In this document: positions 54,358 to 64,000 of the stretch, one piece after another
How positions within the stretch are numbered: position 1 is the first letter of the stretch
Layout of the letters: each line of letters starts with the position of its first letter
NCBI RefSeq assembly: GCF_037975245.1
Contig: NC_092568.1
Location: forward strand, 2,790,001 to 2,854,000
Reading direction: 5' to 3'
Source: Apostichopus japonicus
Lineage: Eukaryota; Echinodermata; Holothuroidea; Aspidochirotida; Stichopodidae
DNA length: 64,000 bases
The notes under the pieces: model-generated
Seen by the model: the letters and a program-made list of their open reading frames with translations, nothing else
Told to the model about the DNA's origin: nothing
Database searches by the model: none
Program-made: the position numbers and the translations under genes

Positions 54358-56270
54358 CTGTGCAGAAGATTTGAAAATGGTTGTTAACGGTGTTATAGAC
54401 TGGAATGCAACCACAGTGATTTTCAAAAGTATAAACTAAAGCAATTTATACTAAATATTCTCACATGGCAATGTCATTATGTCACCAGAAGATAATCTTT
54501 TTTCCATTTGGTCAGAGGCTCATTAGCAGATCCAGGATTTTATGACTGAGGGGGGGGGGGGGAGTGTTCATGAGGATTAATTAATTGTTCAAATTTTGTG
54601 TAGAAGTTGTGAAGGCTGCTGCTACAAACATCTTTGCACTTGCATAGCAGTTTGCAATGCGATCCTGAGAAATTATTCCCTGGGTCATTGAAGCCAAAAC
54701 CCATGTAGGGGATCTGGGAGTTCTCCCTCAGAAGAAATTATTTTAGACATCAAATGTTTCATTCTGAGGTATTTTTAGCACCAGAACAGGATTAAATACA
54801 TATCATAACACAATACATATTCCAGTAAAATTTCGTCAACAAAAAGAAGAGACAAATAATGATGTAGAATTCACTAACTGGTAATTCTAGTGCTTGGAGA
54901 GCTACATGTTCAAAGCTTTTCACATCCACAACATACTGTCCCACTCGAGGGCCTGGCTTGTTACTTCTGGTGAAATAGAAGAAGAGAAAAGATGAAGTTT
55001 TAACTAGCAATCAAACAGTGATTTGAGTTTGTCAATATTTACTTCCCATATTGGCAAGTGAATAATGAGGTAAGTCTATATAATTTATACTTGGAAATTA
55101 ATGAAGGCATATTACATTATTCTCCGTGCTGCTGGCTGAATGGAGGGGATATGTTAACTTACTGTCACAGCTGCCAGATGTATAGATGTGACTATGTAGC
55201 AAAACTTGTCATACCTAATGATGGGCCAATGTGGCTCTAAGTACAAAAAATATGAGTTACAAAGAGCAGGCAATAAACAAAAACACAATAACTGGCCAAT
55301 AGAATGAAAAGTTAAATATGTCTTCTTTAACAACGTGAGTTATTTGTAAAGGTATAATTGTGGTCACAGATAACACAACATTTGGTTCCCACCCTATTCG
55401 GGAAAGGTTTCCTCTATCACCAGTTAAGGAGATGATATCAAAGCCACTCCTTTTTCCACCACTCCTGACCTCAGCTGTAACAAAACCTTTTACTGGGATG
55501 GACAAGGCTTTAACTTCTTCAATAACCTTCTGGACTATTGTGGTCTTACCAACTCCTACCAAAGAAAGAGATGAAATTTTCAATTCATTGATTAGTTAAG
55601 CTTCCTGGCATGAATGTGATTAATCAGTTAATTGCAACTTCTCTCCTGATAACTTCATGGGGAACGGTTCAGTCAGAAATATATTTTCTCTTGCATCACC
55701 TGTCTTACTTTGTATACAAAGAATAAATGTTAAAGGGTTTGCTGATACAAAATTTATAACCATGGGAACAAAAACATGCATAGTTATTTACTCACAAGCA
55801 GAAGTCTTTCCTATTATCCTCATGTAAATCACTTTGTCATTATTCAACTTTTTGGACAATGGACATAATTTCAATTTACCAAACCATGGAAATTTCTCAT
55901 GCCTAGGCTTACTCCTACAATTTTGTAGCAAAAACATGACTGAAATAGACTAGATGTGAAGGAAATTTCTGCACCCGATCTGGGTAAACATAGCAATACC
56001 ATGGGCCTACGCCAGGATTTAAGTTAATTACTGACAACAGCACTTCCTAGGGTTAAGCATGCATAAACTAACAGTAGTTAAATAGGCCTAACGTTACAAA
56101 TACAAGGCTCACAGGCCTAAATTAGACATTGCCTACAGCCGAAGTAAGTTACTGCAAAGGCTACCGTCCGAAGTGAAATAGGCCTAGACTTGTGCAAAAC
56201 ATTATGATTGTTTTTGTCAACCTGGCGGTCCAGTTATGAAAACATGTTTGATAGGAAACTGAGATGCCAT
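54163..56270 (-). CDS. NTPCR: Cancer-related nucleoside-triphosphatase (THEP1 family), partial
   Basis: Four exons on the minus strand: 56270-56222, 55555 to about 55375, 54966-54879 and 54357-54163. The product hydrolyses NTPs to NDPs; it is a small soluble P-loop ATPase. The N-terminus MASQFPIKHVFITGPPG joins VGKTT across intron 1, giving the Walker A motif GPPGVGKTT (residues 14-22). Further family blocks are PVKGFVTAEVRSGGKRSGFD, RVGQYVVDVKSFE, Walker B IMVIDEIGKMELFSQ and GTIPIQKGKPLSLVEEI, colinear with human NTPCR. The final exon (human ends in a 20-residue tail after DVKVFNV) was not found with confidence below 54163. The exon 2 donor is weak (GTTATC), so that boundary may shift by a few bases. 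Confidence 0.93.
54879..54966 (-). CDS. NTPCR: NTPCR exon 3 (RVGQYVVD)
   Basis: Acceptor TTTCACCAG, donor ACCA|GTTAGT. Encodes SNKPGPRVGQYVVDVKSFEH and VALQALELP, matching the human segment RVGQYVVDLTSFEQLALPVL. Confidence 0.9.
55375..55555 (-). CDS. NTPCR: NTPCR exon 2 (Walker A, second half)
   Basis: Acceptor TTTGGTAG. Encodes GVGKTTIVQKVIEEVKALS through FDIISLTGDRGNLSRIGWEP. The 3' boundary is uncertain: GT at 55374 gives the phase needed for exon 3, while GT at 55379 would need a different acceptor. Confidence 0.88.
56222..56270 (-). CDS. NTPCR: NTPCR exon 1 (start and Walker A, first half)
   Basis: ATG at 56270. Seventeen residues ending in HVFITGPPG, with the last codon split (phase 1). 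The donor is GTTGAC, weak but the only one that keeps the P-loop in frame with exon 2. The human protein begins MARHVFLTGPPG. Confidence 0.88.
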
Positions 56271-56274
56271 TTGG

Positions 56275-56368
56275 CATTTTGTTGGAAGGATGTTATTCGT
56301 CTATCAAAATCCGTAACATACGATGTAGCGGAACCAGTTCATCGAAATAAATCCAAAATTGAAAACAG
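56275..56368 (+). other. LRRC57: Possible 5' noncoding exon of LRRC57 in a bidirectional promoter
   Basis: GAAAACAG|GTGAGATC at 56361-56374 is a good plus-strand donor, 98 bases from the NTPCR start codon that faces the other way. A noncoding exon here spliced to the acceptor at 58022 would give LRRC57 a first intron of about 1.65 kb. The transcription start is not visible and this is inference from position and splice signals only. Confidence 0.35.
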
Positions 56369-58067
56369 GTGAGATCGAGGTAGCATCAAACTTTCATTCA
56401 CGTCAACATTGTTATGATCAGGTCTGATACACCTTTGCCGTCTCCTTATCTCTAATTTCTAAACAATAAAATATAAGAAGAGATTTTCCGCATTTTGACG
56501 TAAGACTTTGAGGACCTTTTATATTATTAAATGACATAACCTTGGCGTTTTTTCATTTTACGAAATGAAAGTTTATAGCGCACATTGCAGCTGGTTCCAT
56601 CGAAAGCACAGGGAATAACGTTAGGCTTTAATTAGGCTACCGTTAGTACGTTACCACAGTAGTTCTAACTTCTAGCCTAGGCCTCGGTTAGGCATAACGA
56701 AAAGATTATGTTACTTATAGTTACTGTAACTTGTATTGTAAGTGTAACCGATGGTAGGTGTAACCATAGATAATGCTACATTTAGCCTTGTTCATGTTAT
56801 TGTTGTGAGTTGCTAAGTTGGTCTTATTATTAATTTTATTACTGGTAAGCCTGAATATCGTACGTGACCTACAGAAGTAAATTTGTTTAAGTTAGGCCTA
56901 AGTTAAGCTACTCCTAGTAGGCCTAGTAGTACTACTTAATATTAGACCTAGGTTAAATGTTAGTGGGCTGGTCAGATGTGCGACATTCGGCAGGACAGTC
57001 GGGCATTTCAGTGCATTGACTTTCCATGCCCACTTCTAACCCCCATGCCGGGAAACATACATAGGGGTCCTATGATCCGGCATCTCTTAGAAAGTTAGAA
57101 GGATTTGAAGTGAACTAAACAACAATCAATGCTCAGTATTACAGAATCCTGCAGCTACACATTCTTCATACTCTTTCTTATATGAATACACATAAATTAA
57201 CAAAATAAGTACAGTATCATTACAGTTAATATAATCTATTTTCAGCTTTATATTAACTGTACACATTGAATGTTATACTAATTTATTCCTAAGGTATCCT
57301 ATACCTTTAATTCAAACATGGTTCATGACTAGTTTCCCACCAGCGTTGAGAGGGGAATGTTTAAGTGGGAAATAGCCCTGGGAAGCAGGACCTTTTATGG
57401 GTAGGGGATTTCCTTAGTATATTGTACTGAGAATTTAATCTACAGAAAGAGTACAGCACTTCGCTCTTCTCTGTTGCTTTTATAAAATAAATCATGATAA
57501 AAAGGAAACTATAATTTCCATATCCTATTTGTTGTAAACTTTAGAATTTAGTGTGTTCCTAAGCTGCATGCATTTTAGAACTTCCTTCCATGCTAAAAGC
57601 AGGCCAAACATAGAACACAAATGTTGTCTTTTTGTGTATATATTCTGTAATAGATTTCATATTATTTAGAGACTTTGTCAAAAATCACCTCACAATCTGC
57701 CAAAAATCTACAAAAAATAAATCCAGAAAATAAGTTGTGTCATTACACCTGTGGACACTATTGTTTTCTGAATTACTTTCCAAATGTGGATACAGCCGAA
57801 TATTTGCATGTTCTGTGAATAGGACAGAGGTTTTCCTTAGACTACTGTATATATATGAACAAGTATGTATGTGAATATTTTGAATGCTTGTCATCTTCTC
57901 TTCATCTTTTTACATTGTGTGTATTTTATTCCTTCATTGTGTGTTACTATCAAATGTGATTTGAATAGTTTTTCATACACAGAATGTATAATAATTTTAA
58001 ACTATTTATTTTTTATGTGCAGCACTTTGAGCTAAAGCCAGTGAGCATCAAGTAATTACCAGTAGAT

Positions 58068-58148
58068 ATGGGTAATTCCATTAAGCCCCATTTGGAACGA
58101 GCAGAAAAGAGCGGGGTTTGTCAGTTGTCAAACCAGGGTTTGGCTGAG
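58068..58148 (+). CDS. LRRC57: Leucine-rich repeat-containing protein 57, first coding exon
   Basis: Twenty-seven codons starting at ATG 58068, reading MGNSIKPHLERAEKSGVCQL then SNQGLAE, followed by donor GTAAGT (phase 0). Human LRRC57 starts MGNS and has ETAQKTGVFQL and DRGLTE at the same places. Gly2 and Ser4 suit N-myristoylation and membrane attachment. An acceptor TTATGTGCAG ends at 58022, so the exon carries about 45 bases of 5' UTR. No further LRR exon is recognisable before the window ends, so the downstream intron is at least 5.8 kb. Confidence 0.85.
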
Positions 58149-61100
58149 GTAAGTTTGTCCATATTCAACGTTTCTTAGTATGATGTCATAATGGCTGACT
58201 GTTACCGACTTCATCTATATGATAAATGTACATTTCATTCACATTTTTGGTAATTTTCACATTGCTGGGATTTAATATTATTTATGTCTGGATGAACTCA
58301 TTTCACTATAATTATATCCAAAACAATTGCTACCATTAAAAGTTTACTTTAGGGGCAACAGTAACTTTGATATCTATTAGCCAGTTAAAAAGCACAATTG
58401 ATATCAGTGCAGGTTGTTATTCTATACCACTCTTAATTTGTGAGAAATGAAATGCTTCTTTAAACAGCTGAGGGGTCATCAATTAAAGCGACTGGACTAT
58501 ATAGTCTAACACACCTGGGGGGATTTTTAAAGGATAGATAGGATCTGGTTTGTTGTGGGGTTTTGAACCAGGAAACTAGAGGTTGTGGGACTGGCACACC
58601 CAAATGCTATACCATGACTTCAATCTATGTTGACTGGTAAAATGTGGACATCTGCCAACATAGAAAAAGACATGACAATGGGTTATCTTTAAATGAAATT
58701 ATATAAATACAGTTTTCCCTTCATGCACAGATTCAAAATTTAAATGTCCCCCTCTATCCTACTGTATACTGTTACTACATAAGGCCCTGGGAGTGTACAA
58801 TGGGTATGTTGTTTGAATAATGGTTCTGAAAGGAACGAAATGAAACTTTTTGTACCCAAATTTATGAAAACTACTTTGTTTGGTTCAGTTTGTTACTCAT
58901 GTTACAAAGTTTTAAATCTATAAATAGAATGTCTATTGAATTTCTGTAGATTTTAGGAGCTTCTACAGTAGCATGGACAGTAAAATGGTGTGAAAAGCCG
59001 ACACAGTTTGCTTTGTATAGAATCCATCTATGCAGATTATTTTAGTCCAAGACTTAAGCAAACCTTCTGACATGTTTTGCATCACTGAGAAATCATTTTA
59101 AAGCAGTACAATAAAATATTAGTAAAGCCAGTTATCAAATTAGTATCATAAATGTTCATACTAGTAGCTCACCCAAAATTTTCTAATAAAATAGTTGAAA
59201 CTGTTATTCATCATCGTCGATTTTCAACTCTGATCATCCTATCTGAACATAATTTAATTCGAAGTTAAAAGTCAAAGGATATTTGGGATCAGTTGGTATC
59301 ACAAATGCAACAAAAATCATGCAAAAAGCTGTCTTAAAGTTGATTTAGATCAGTTTTGTAGATGCTATTGAAGATATATTTGCATGGTAGACAATATATC
59401 AATCATCTTAAAAAGAGAAAGATATTTCCACAGTCAGTTGGAATCTTCATCTCCATATCTTGTTTCTAACTTGAGATATGGTTGATTGGATGTTACCTAT
59501 ATTGAAAGGATGAACACTAAATTCTTTGCAGGAGCACATCACAGTATTGGTGGTCTGTGATGTCACCAGTGTAGATATATGTTCTTCAGAAGCTTTCCTT
59601 TCTTATCATTATCTTTTAGCTGATTTATCCTCTAAATGTGATACCATTGTGATGTTTGTTTAGCAATTTGTCAATTGTTCTCTGTACCTAATATTTTCAT
59701 GAAAATGTAATATTTTGTAGAAATATTATTTCCTCTGTGAATAAGTGGGTTAGATAGTATAAAGAAAACTGTAAACCTTGGAATGGCTGTGATGACATCA
59801 TTCCATCTATTGTTGCCAGATGCAAAAACAAAATGTAACCAAATTTGAAGAAAATTAATATCTTTGCCATACTAAATGTGATGAGGATGTGGCTATCCTA
59901 TTTAAAGTGGAGAACAATTTCCAACATTGATCAGCCACCTGAATGTCCTTTAAATTGAGGTTTAAAATATCATGACAATGTTTTTCAATAAGCTTCACAA
60001 GTCAAGTTTTCGATTTTAGTAGTCTGCCCGATCTTGTCATGTTTGCTTCTGTCAGCTGACATGATAGTTTATGAGGATTTTCTTCTGACAAACAATGTGA
60101 AACTTATATTGAAGATTGAAAAATACAGAAAGACCCTGTGTATTTTGTGAAACTCACATCTGTCATTTTGTATTAATAATGTAAGCTTGGCCACATGTGT
60201 AGTGTTTGGCAATATTTGTGTTCTAAATGTAATTGAAGTTATTCCTGACCGATGTTTAATTGCTCATTCAATGTATTTGCATGTCAGTGGAATGAAAGTC
60301 AGTCCATGATGTAATAAACAGCTTACTATACTTGCCTCAGTGCAACCATCTCAACCTGTAATAGTTACAGTATGTTCAGCAAATTTGGTATAAGATTTTA
60401 CACTGTGCAGCTTCGACAATATCACTGTCCAATTTCATTCCAGTCTAACTGCCATCATTTTTCACATCAACAACATTTTCATACATGTTAGTTTATATAG
60501 TATTAGAGCTACCTTTGTTTAATATTAATAAGCGAGTTCAGAGTTATGAGTGCGCATGCCCGATTCTCACTTGGGGCCAGGTCAACTGAGAATGGAATCC
60601 TCGGAAAACGTAAACAATGACAGCTTTTCATAACGAAAATCTCACTTAGAATGGGTTACTGCGACATTTGGAATTTATTTCAAGTGCATATCTCGGCGAG
60701 TTTACGACTTAAAAACGTGTATAAATTGACTGAAACTACTTCATAATAATATTGAATATTGAATATAAGGGAACACAGATCCGTATCGCACATAAAATAG
60801 TTAGTCTGAGTACTGTGTGACTGTATCCTTCGTATGGGTTACGCGACTTTTGTGGTTGCGTCTAAATGCTTCGCGGAAGTTCTAACTGATAATTTTCGGA
60901 AATGAATATGAAATGAATTTAAAATATAGCATGGAACAAACTATTTTGCCCTTTTGTTTGTCATTATGAGCCTGAACTGTTTTTTTTTTAGAGAATATCG
61001 TAAGCAACTCGAATCTAAAATACTGACAGTGACACTGACAGAACTGTAGATCTAAATAGGCCTACATAACCTATCCTCATACTCGTTGCTTTTACGTCCA

Positions 61101-61820
61101 TCAACGAATACTGCATAGTATATAGAGGCATTGATATCTTGTAGTTGGTTTTTCATGTTAAGAAATAGTTCTCTTCATTTTTATGCGTGATTTAAAATAA
61201 GCTTAGTCTTATTGTTGGCATATTCCTACTACTTACAGGGTGGGTTCAATTTGTTCAAACAGAGAAAAAAGAAGATATTTATTTTATTTGGGGAAGAACA
61301 TCATAAAAAATAATAGTGGGTAGGGGAATTTCCAGGGGTTACAGCTCCACAATATTTATGTCACTCCTTACAACTATCTCATGGTTTGTAAGTTATTGGG
61401 AGTGTCTTTATTCTTACTTAATTTATAATATGAACTTTGTAAACGTCAGTTATTGCAAAAGAGTTATAGTGGTGAATCAAGCAGAGTTACAGCTGGAACC
61501 CAAACATTGTAAAGTGAAGGGTTCCGACCTGAACCGAGTTCCAGTGCACCCCTACAAAAGGGGATTGAAGGGCCAAAATAAAAATTCCTTCACATTTTCA
61601 TATGACTTGGCATGCAGTTCTGGTATGGTTTTATTTACTTTTTGGTTTGATATTGAAATTTAGATTTATAAAACTGATGCAGTTTCTACCGATAAGGAAC
61701 AACCAGGCTTGTACTTTATCTTTTATTTCTGACCTGTGTTTGAATATCTCAAGACATATGATTGCTTGCAAACTTAACCCATTCAGATATTGTCTGCTGA
61801 TCTGAAACTATGAAACTTAC
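58149..61820 (+). other. Putative LRRC57 intron, no exon seen
   Basis: AT-rich sequence without LRR-like exons. A GCGCATGC (NRF1-like) site lies at about 60552. Confidence 0.45.
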
Positions 61821-62375
61821 ACAGCAGTACAATATCCACGCATGATCTTTCCAGAAGATTTCTCCAGACAAATCCAAGCTTTCCAAGTAATATTATTAAT
61901 ACGCTGCGATGGTGTACACTCTGCCTTTAGAAAGCACAACCTTGACTCGGCAGAAATGGCATTGTAAAAAATTTCCCCGAGCCACCCAGACTCTAAATAG
62001 CTGAAGGCTTTACCATCTTTATAGTCCGTCATCAGTCTTTGCTTCAGTTCAATGTTATCAATACTGGTAAAATAATGCGCAATATCAATGTACATGCAAG
62101 GCGGCCATTTTTCCATTGCAAATTCACCTTCCCATGCAAGTGGCAAATCCGAAAAAGGATCGGGCAGGGTCTCTCCTTCAACCTGAAGTACCGATGCGTA
62201 GTCATCTGCCTATACATTTCGCGCATCTGCTATGTTAACTTCAGCAATGTTCATACGCTAAAGCAACCAACTCTTCTTTCCGGCCACTCATCTTCAACTT
62301 TCGTTTCTTTAAAAATTCCTTCAGTCTGTCAACTTTCCAAAGTTTAAACTCTTCCAAACTTGTAGGAATATCCAT
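61821..62375 (-). pseudogene. SAP-domain / SWIM-associated protein exon, frame-damaged
   Basis: ATG at 62375 opens a SAP-like domain in the first 41 residues: SLEEFKLWKVDRLKEFLKKR, then KLKMSGRKEELVALAY, a helix-extended-helix DNA-binding fold. A frame change of one base near 62253 is needed to continue into MNIAEVNIADARNV. A TAG at 62210-62212 interrupts this, and the frame then stays open through LPDPFSDLPLAWEGEF, WPPCMYIDIAHY, LESGWLGEIFY, CFLKAECTPSQRIN and WICLEKSSGKIMRGYCTA. That order (SAP, then the segment before a SWIM zinc finger) is seen in a large animal family whose members often end in a YqaJ-like nuclease; here only the start of the CxC motif is present. The exon ends at a perfect donor, GTAAGT. 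Either a decayed copy or sequencing indels; it lies antisense within the putative LRRC57 intron. Confidence 0.6.
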
Positions 62376-62519
62376 CCCGAAGCGAAAAAACAGAGTAAAT
62401 TTAGACGTAAAGTATGCGATTTCTAATGTGTACTGTAAGTGCTCATTAAGTTATAGCGTGGGTACGCGAACAGACAACTCTCGTCTCAACGCGAGTATTC
62501 TCATTTGACCTCTTGACCT

Positions 62520-62545
62520 CCATTGCGCAATGCAAATAACTATTC
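62520..62545. promoter_or_regulatory. Octamer motif upstream of the SAP/SWIM exon
   Basis: TTGCGCAATGCAAATAAC contains the POU octamer ATGCAAAT and a C/EBP-like TTGCGCAA palindrome about 150 bases upstream of the minus-strand start at 62375. Motif match only. Confidence 0.25.
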
Positions 62546-63152
62546 TCTGAACTCTCTTATTCCATGCCACTTATACAATACAGAATTAAGCAACTGAAAT
62601 TATAAATAGCTTTGTGCCCCCCACCCCCCCCTTTCTGTTAATTATATTCCTGGAAAAGGTTTAAAAGGTTTTGGAAGAATAGTTGGATCGGGAAGTACTG
62701 TATAGAACAACTGTTTCAAGTTTGATATGTCTATGGTCAAATTTAAAAGGAAATTCAAACAGTATCAACAATGAATAGTAACTAGATTGGAATGTTTTCA
62801 CTGAAAAGAAGTGAATATAAATTTAATAATGAGAGTGTCCCATTTGTACCTGGTATATTTACATGATTTGAACCTGAAAATTTTCTGTATAATACATAGG
62901 CGTCATTTTAAGAAGTACAGTAGATAATGGTATTTTGTATGTACATGTATTTAAATTATATTCTGTCGAAAAACGAAATAGTTTTTCAACATTTGGTCTG
63001 AAATGTGATTGAAAATGCATGCTCTTACACACTTTTTTGGGGGGGGGGGTATTTGCATATATCCTTTGTTTAGGTGTCCTACATAGTTCATTTTCTGTAT
63101 TATAATGATATTCAATAAAAACAAGAGAGAAAGAGAGAAGGCTGTTATAATC

Positions 63153-63842
63153 CAGGGTTTTCGTTAGTAGCCGGGACCCGGGTCAAATGACCCGCTTACT
63201 GCACGTACATGACCCGGCTACTTTGCGACGCTCAGTAAAAAAAAAAAATTTAAATTTAAAAAAAAAAAAAATTTAAATTTAAAAAAAAAAAAATTTAAAT
63301 TTAAAAAAAAAAAAAAAAAATGACGAAAAAAATCGAGAATAATAAATACCCACAACCAGGTCAGGTGTGATTGAAACTGTCACAAACTACAAGAAGTTGA
63401 ACATTAGTAGTATGGTCGAGGAGATGAGGCCGAGGGGTGGGTGAGAGTAGAGGTAGGCGAAGGGCTTCTCTTGACATACAAATTGTTGCTCAACAGAGAT
63501 AAAAGCTGAATAAAAAACAGAAGGTTCTATCACAGACCTAGTTGGGTATTTTTTGGCAGTAAAATTCTACTCACTTTGTAGGTACCGTAGACCTATTATC
63601 ACTTTTTCAGGAGAAAAAAAGAAAAATAGGACAGAAGAAAGGGGTGATTGGGAGGGGGCAATATCATTGACCAAACAACTGTATATTGCACCATTTTGCA
63701 TCTAGAGACTTTTTAAATTGCAATTTTCCGGCAAAGGGGAGGGGGACCCCTCCCCTTAGACCCCTCCCCCATGTCCGCGTACAGACAGTCCCGCCTACTT
63801 TCCAACTTGACCCACCTACTTCATTTCTTAACAAAAACCCTG
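63153..63842. mobile_element. Nonautonomous DNA transposon (MITE-like), CAGGG termini
   Basis: Left end CAGGGTTTTCGTTAG at 63153; right end, reverse complemented, CAGGGTTTTTGTTAAG. Both are flanked by ATAATC (63147-63152 and 63843-63848), a 6-base target duplication. The interior, 690 bp in all, has no coding frame. It has subterminal CCCGCYTACT-type repeats on both sides and a 25-bp palindromic tandem repeat. CAGGG termini resemble the hAT superfamily, whose duplication is usually 8 bp, so the superfamily is tentative. Confidence 0.7.
63237..63320. repeat. 25-bp tandem repeat with TTTAAATTTAAA palindrome
   Basis: Three units of a poly(A) run plus AATTTAAATTTAA, inside the CAGGG element. The palindromic core can form hairpins or cruciforms. 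Confidence 0.9.
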
Positions 63843-64000
63843 ATAATCCCTTGATTAGGGAAGATGGAAAGAGGAAAAAGTAGTTGTACCATAATTTTCA
63901 GGAAATCATTTTTTGTTTGTAGCTATATTTCTGTTGCTGTTGTGATAATTTCAAATTTTAGACACTAGTGGATCTACTCAGGTCCTGCACAAGTTTGTTG

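Overview
The window is AT-rich genomic DNA from an animal. It has split genes with GT-AG introns, no bacterial-style gene packing, long (TA)n microsatellites, tRNA-derived SINEs and a LINE relic. The gene set (PP5 phosphatase, NTPCR, LRRC57, a short-chain collagen C4-like protein, a SAP/SWIM protein) fits a marine invertebrate. An echinoderm such as a sea cucumber is my best guess, but this is inference, not proof.

Layout. From 1 to about 30.9 kb the sequence is gene-poor. It holds low-complexity DNA, four long (TA)n tracts, a LINE reverse-transcriptase relic on the minus strand (about 16.2-17.7 kb), a tRNA-derived SINE (25.86-26.1 kb), CRE/CCAAT-type motif clusters and only weak exon candidates. 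At 30,979-31,647 there is an intronless 222-residue basic protein that I do not recognise. From 33.26 to 35.99 kb lie pieces of a secreted short-chain collagen C4-like gene: a signal-peptide exon, a possible propeptide exon and a C-terminal domain. The reading frames do not join cleanly and middle exons are missing, so it may be a pseudogene or carry indels.

The best-supported gene is PPP5C, serine/threonine protein phosphatase 5, on the plus strand at 39,430-49,863. I could place all 12 coding exons; they sum to 1,494 bp (497 aa, against 499 in human). Phases agree at every junction and all catalytic and TPR clamp residues are present. Its sixth intron (43,734-45,181) has the hallmarks of a minor-spliceosome (U12-type) intron. 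Intron 10 contains a roughly 300-bp tandem repeat in about four copies.

From 56,270 down to 54,163 on the minus strand is NTPCR (THEP1-like nucleoside-triphosphatase), with four exons found and the last one not located. Close to its start, divergently oriented, are a possible 5' noncoding exon and the first coding exon (58,068-58,148) of LRRC57 on the plus strand; the rest of LRRC57 is not seen. Inside the putative LRRC57 intron, on the minus strand, is a damaged SAP-domain plus SWIM-associated protein exon (62,375-61,821). A 690-bp nonautonomous DNA transposon with CAGGG termini and an ATAATC target duplication lies at 63,153-63,842.

No prokaryotic features, CRISPR arrays, rRNA genes or functional tRNA genes were seen. 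I found no clear evidence for a new multi-gene system. The most notable items are the U12-type intron, the orphan intronless gene, the frame-damaged collagen-like gene and the nested SAP/SWIM exon.
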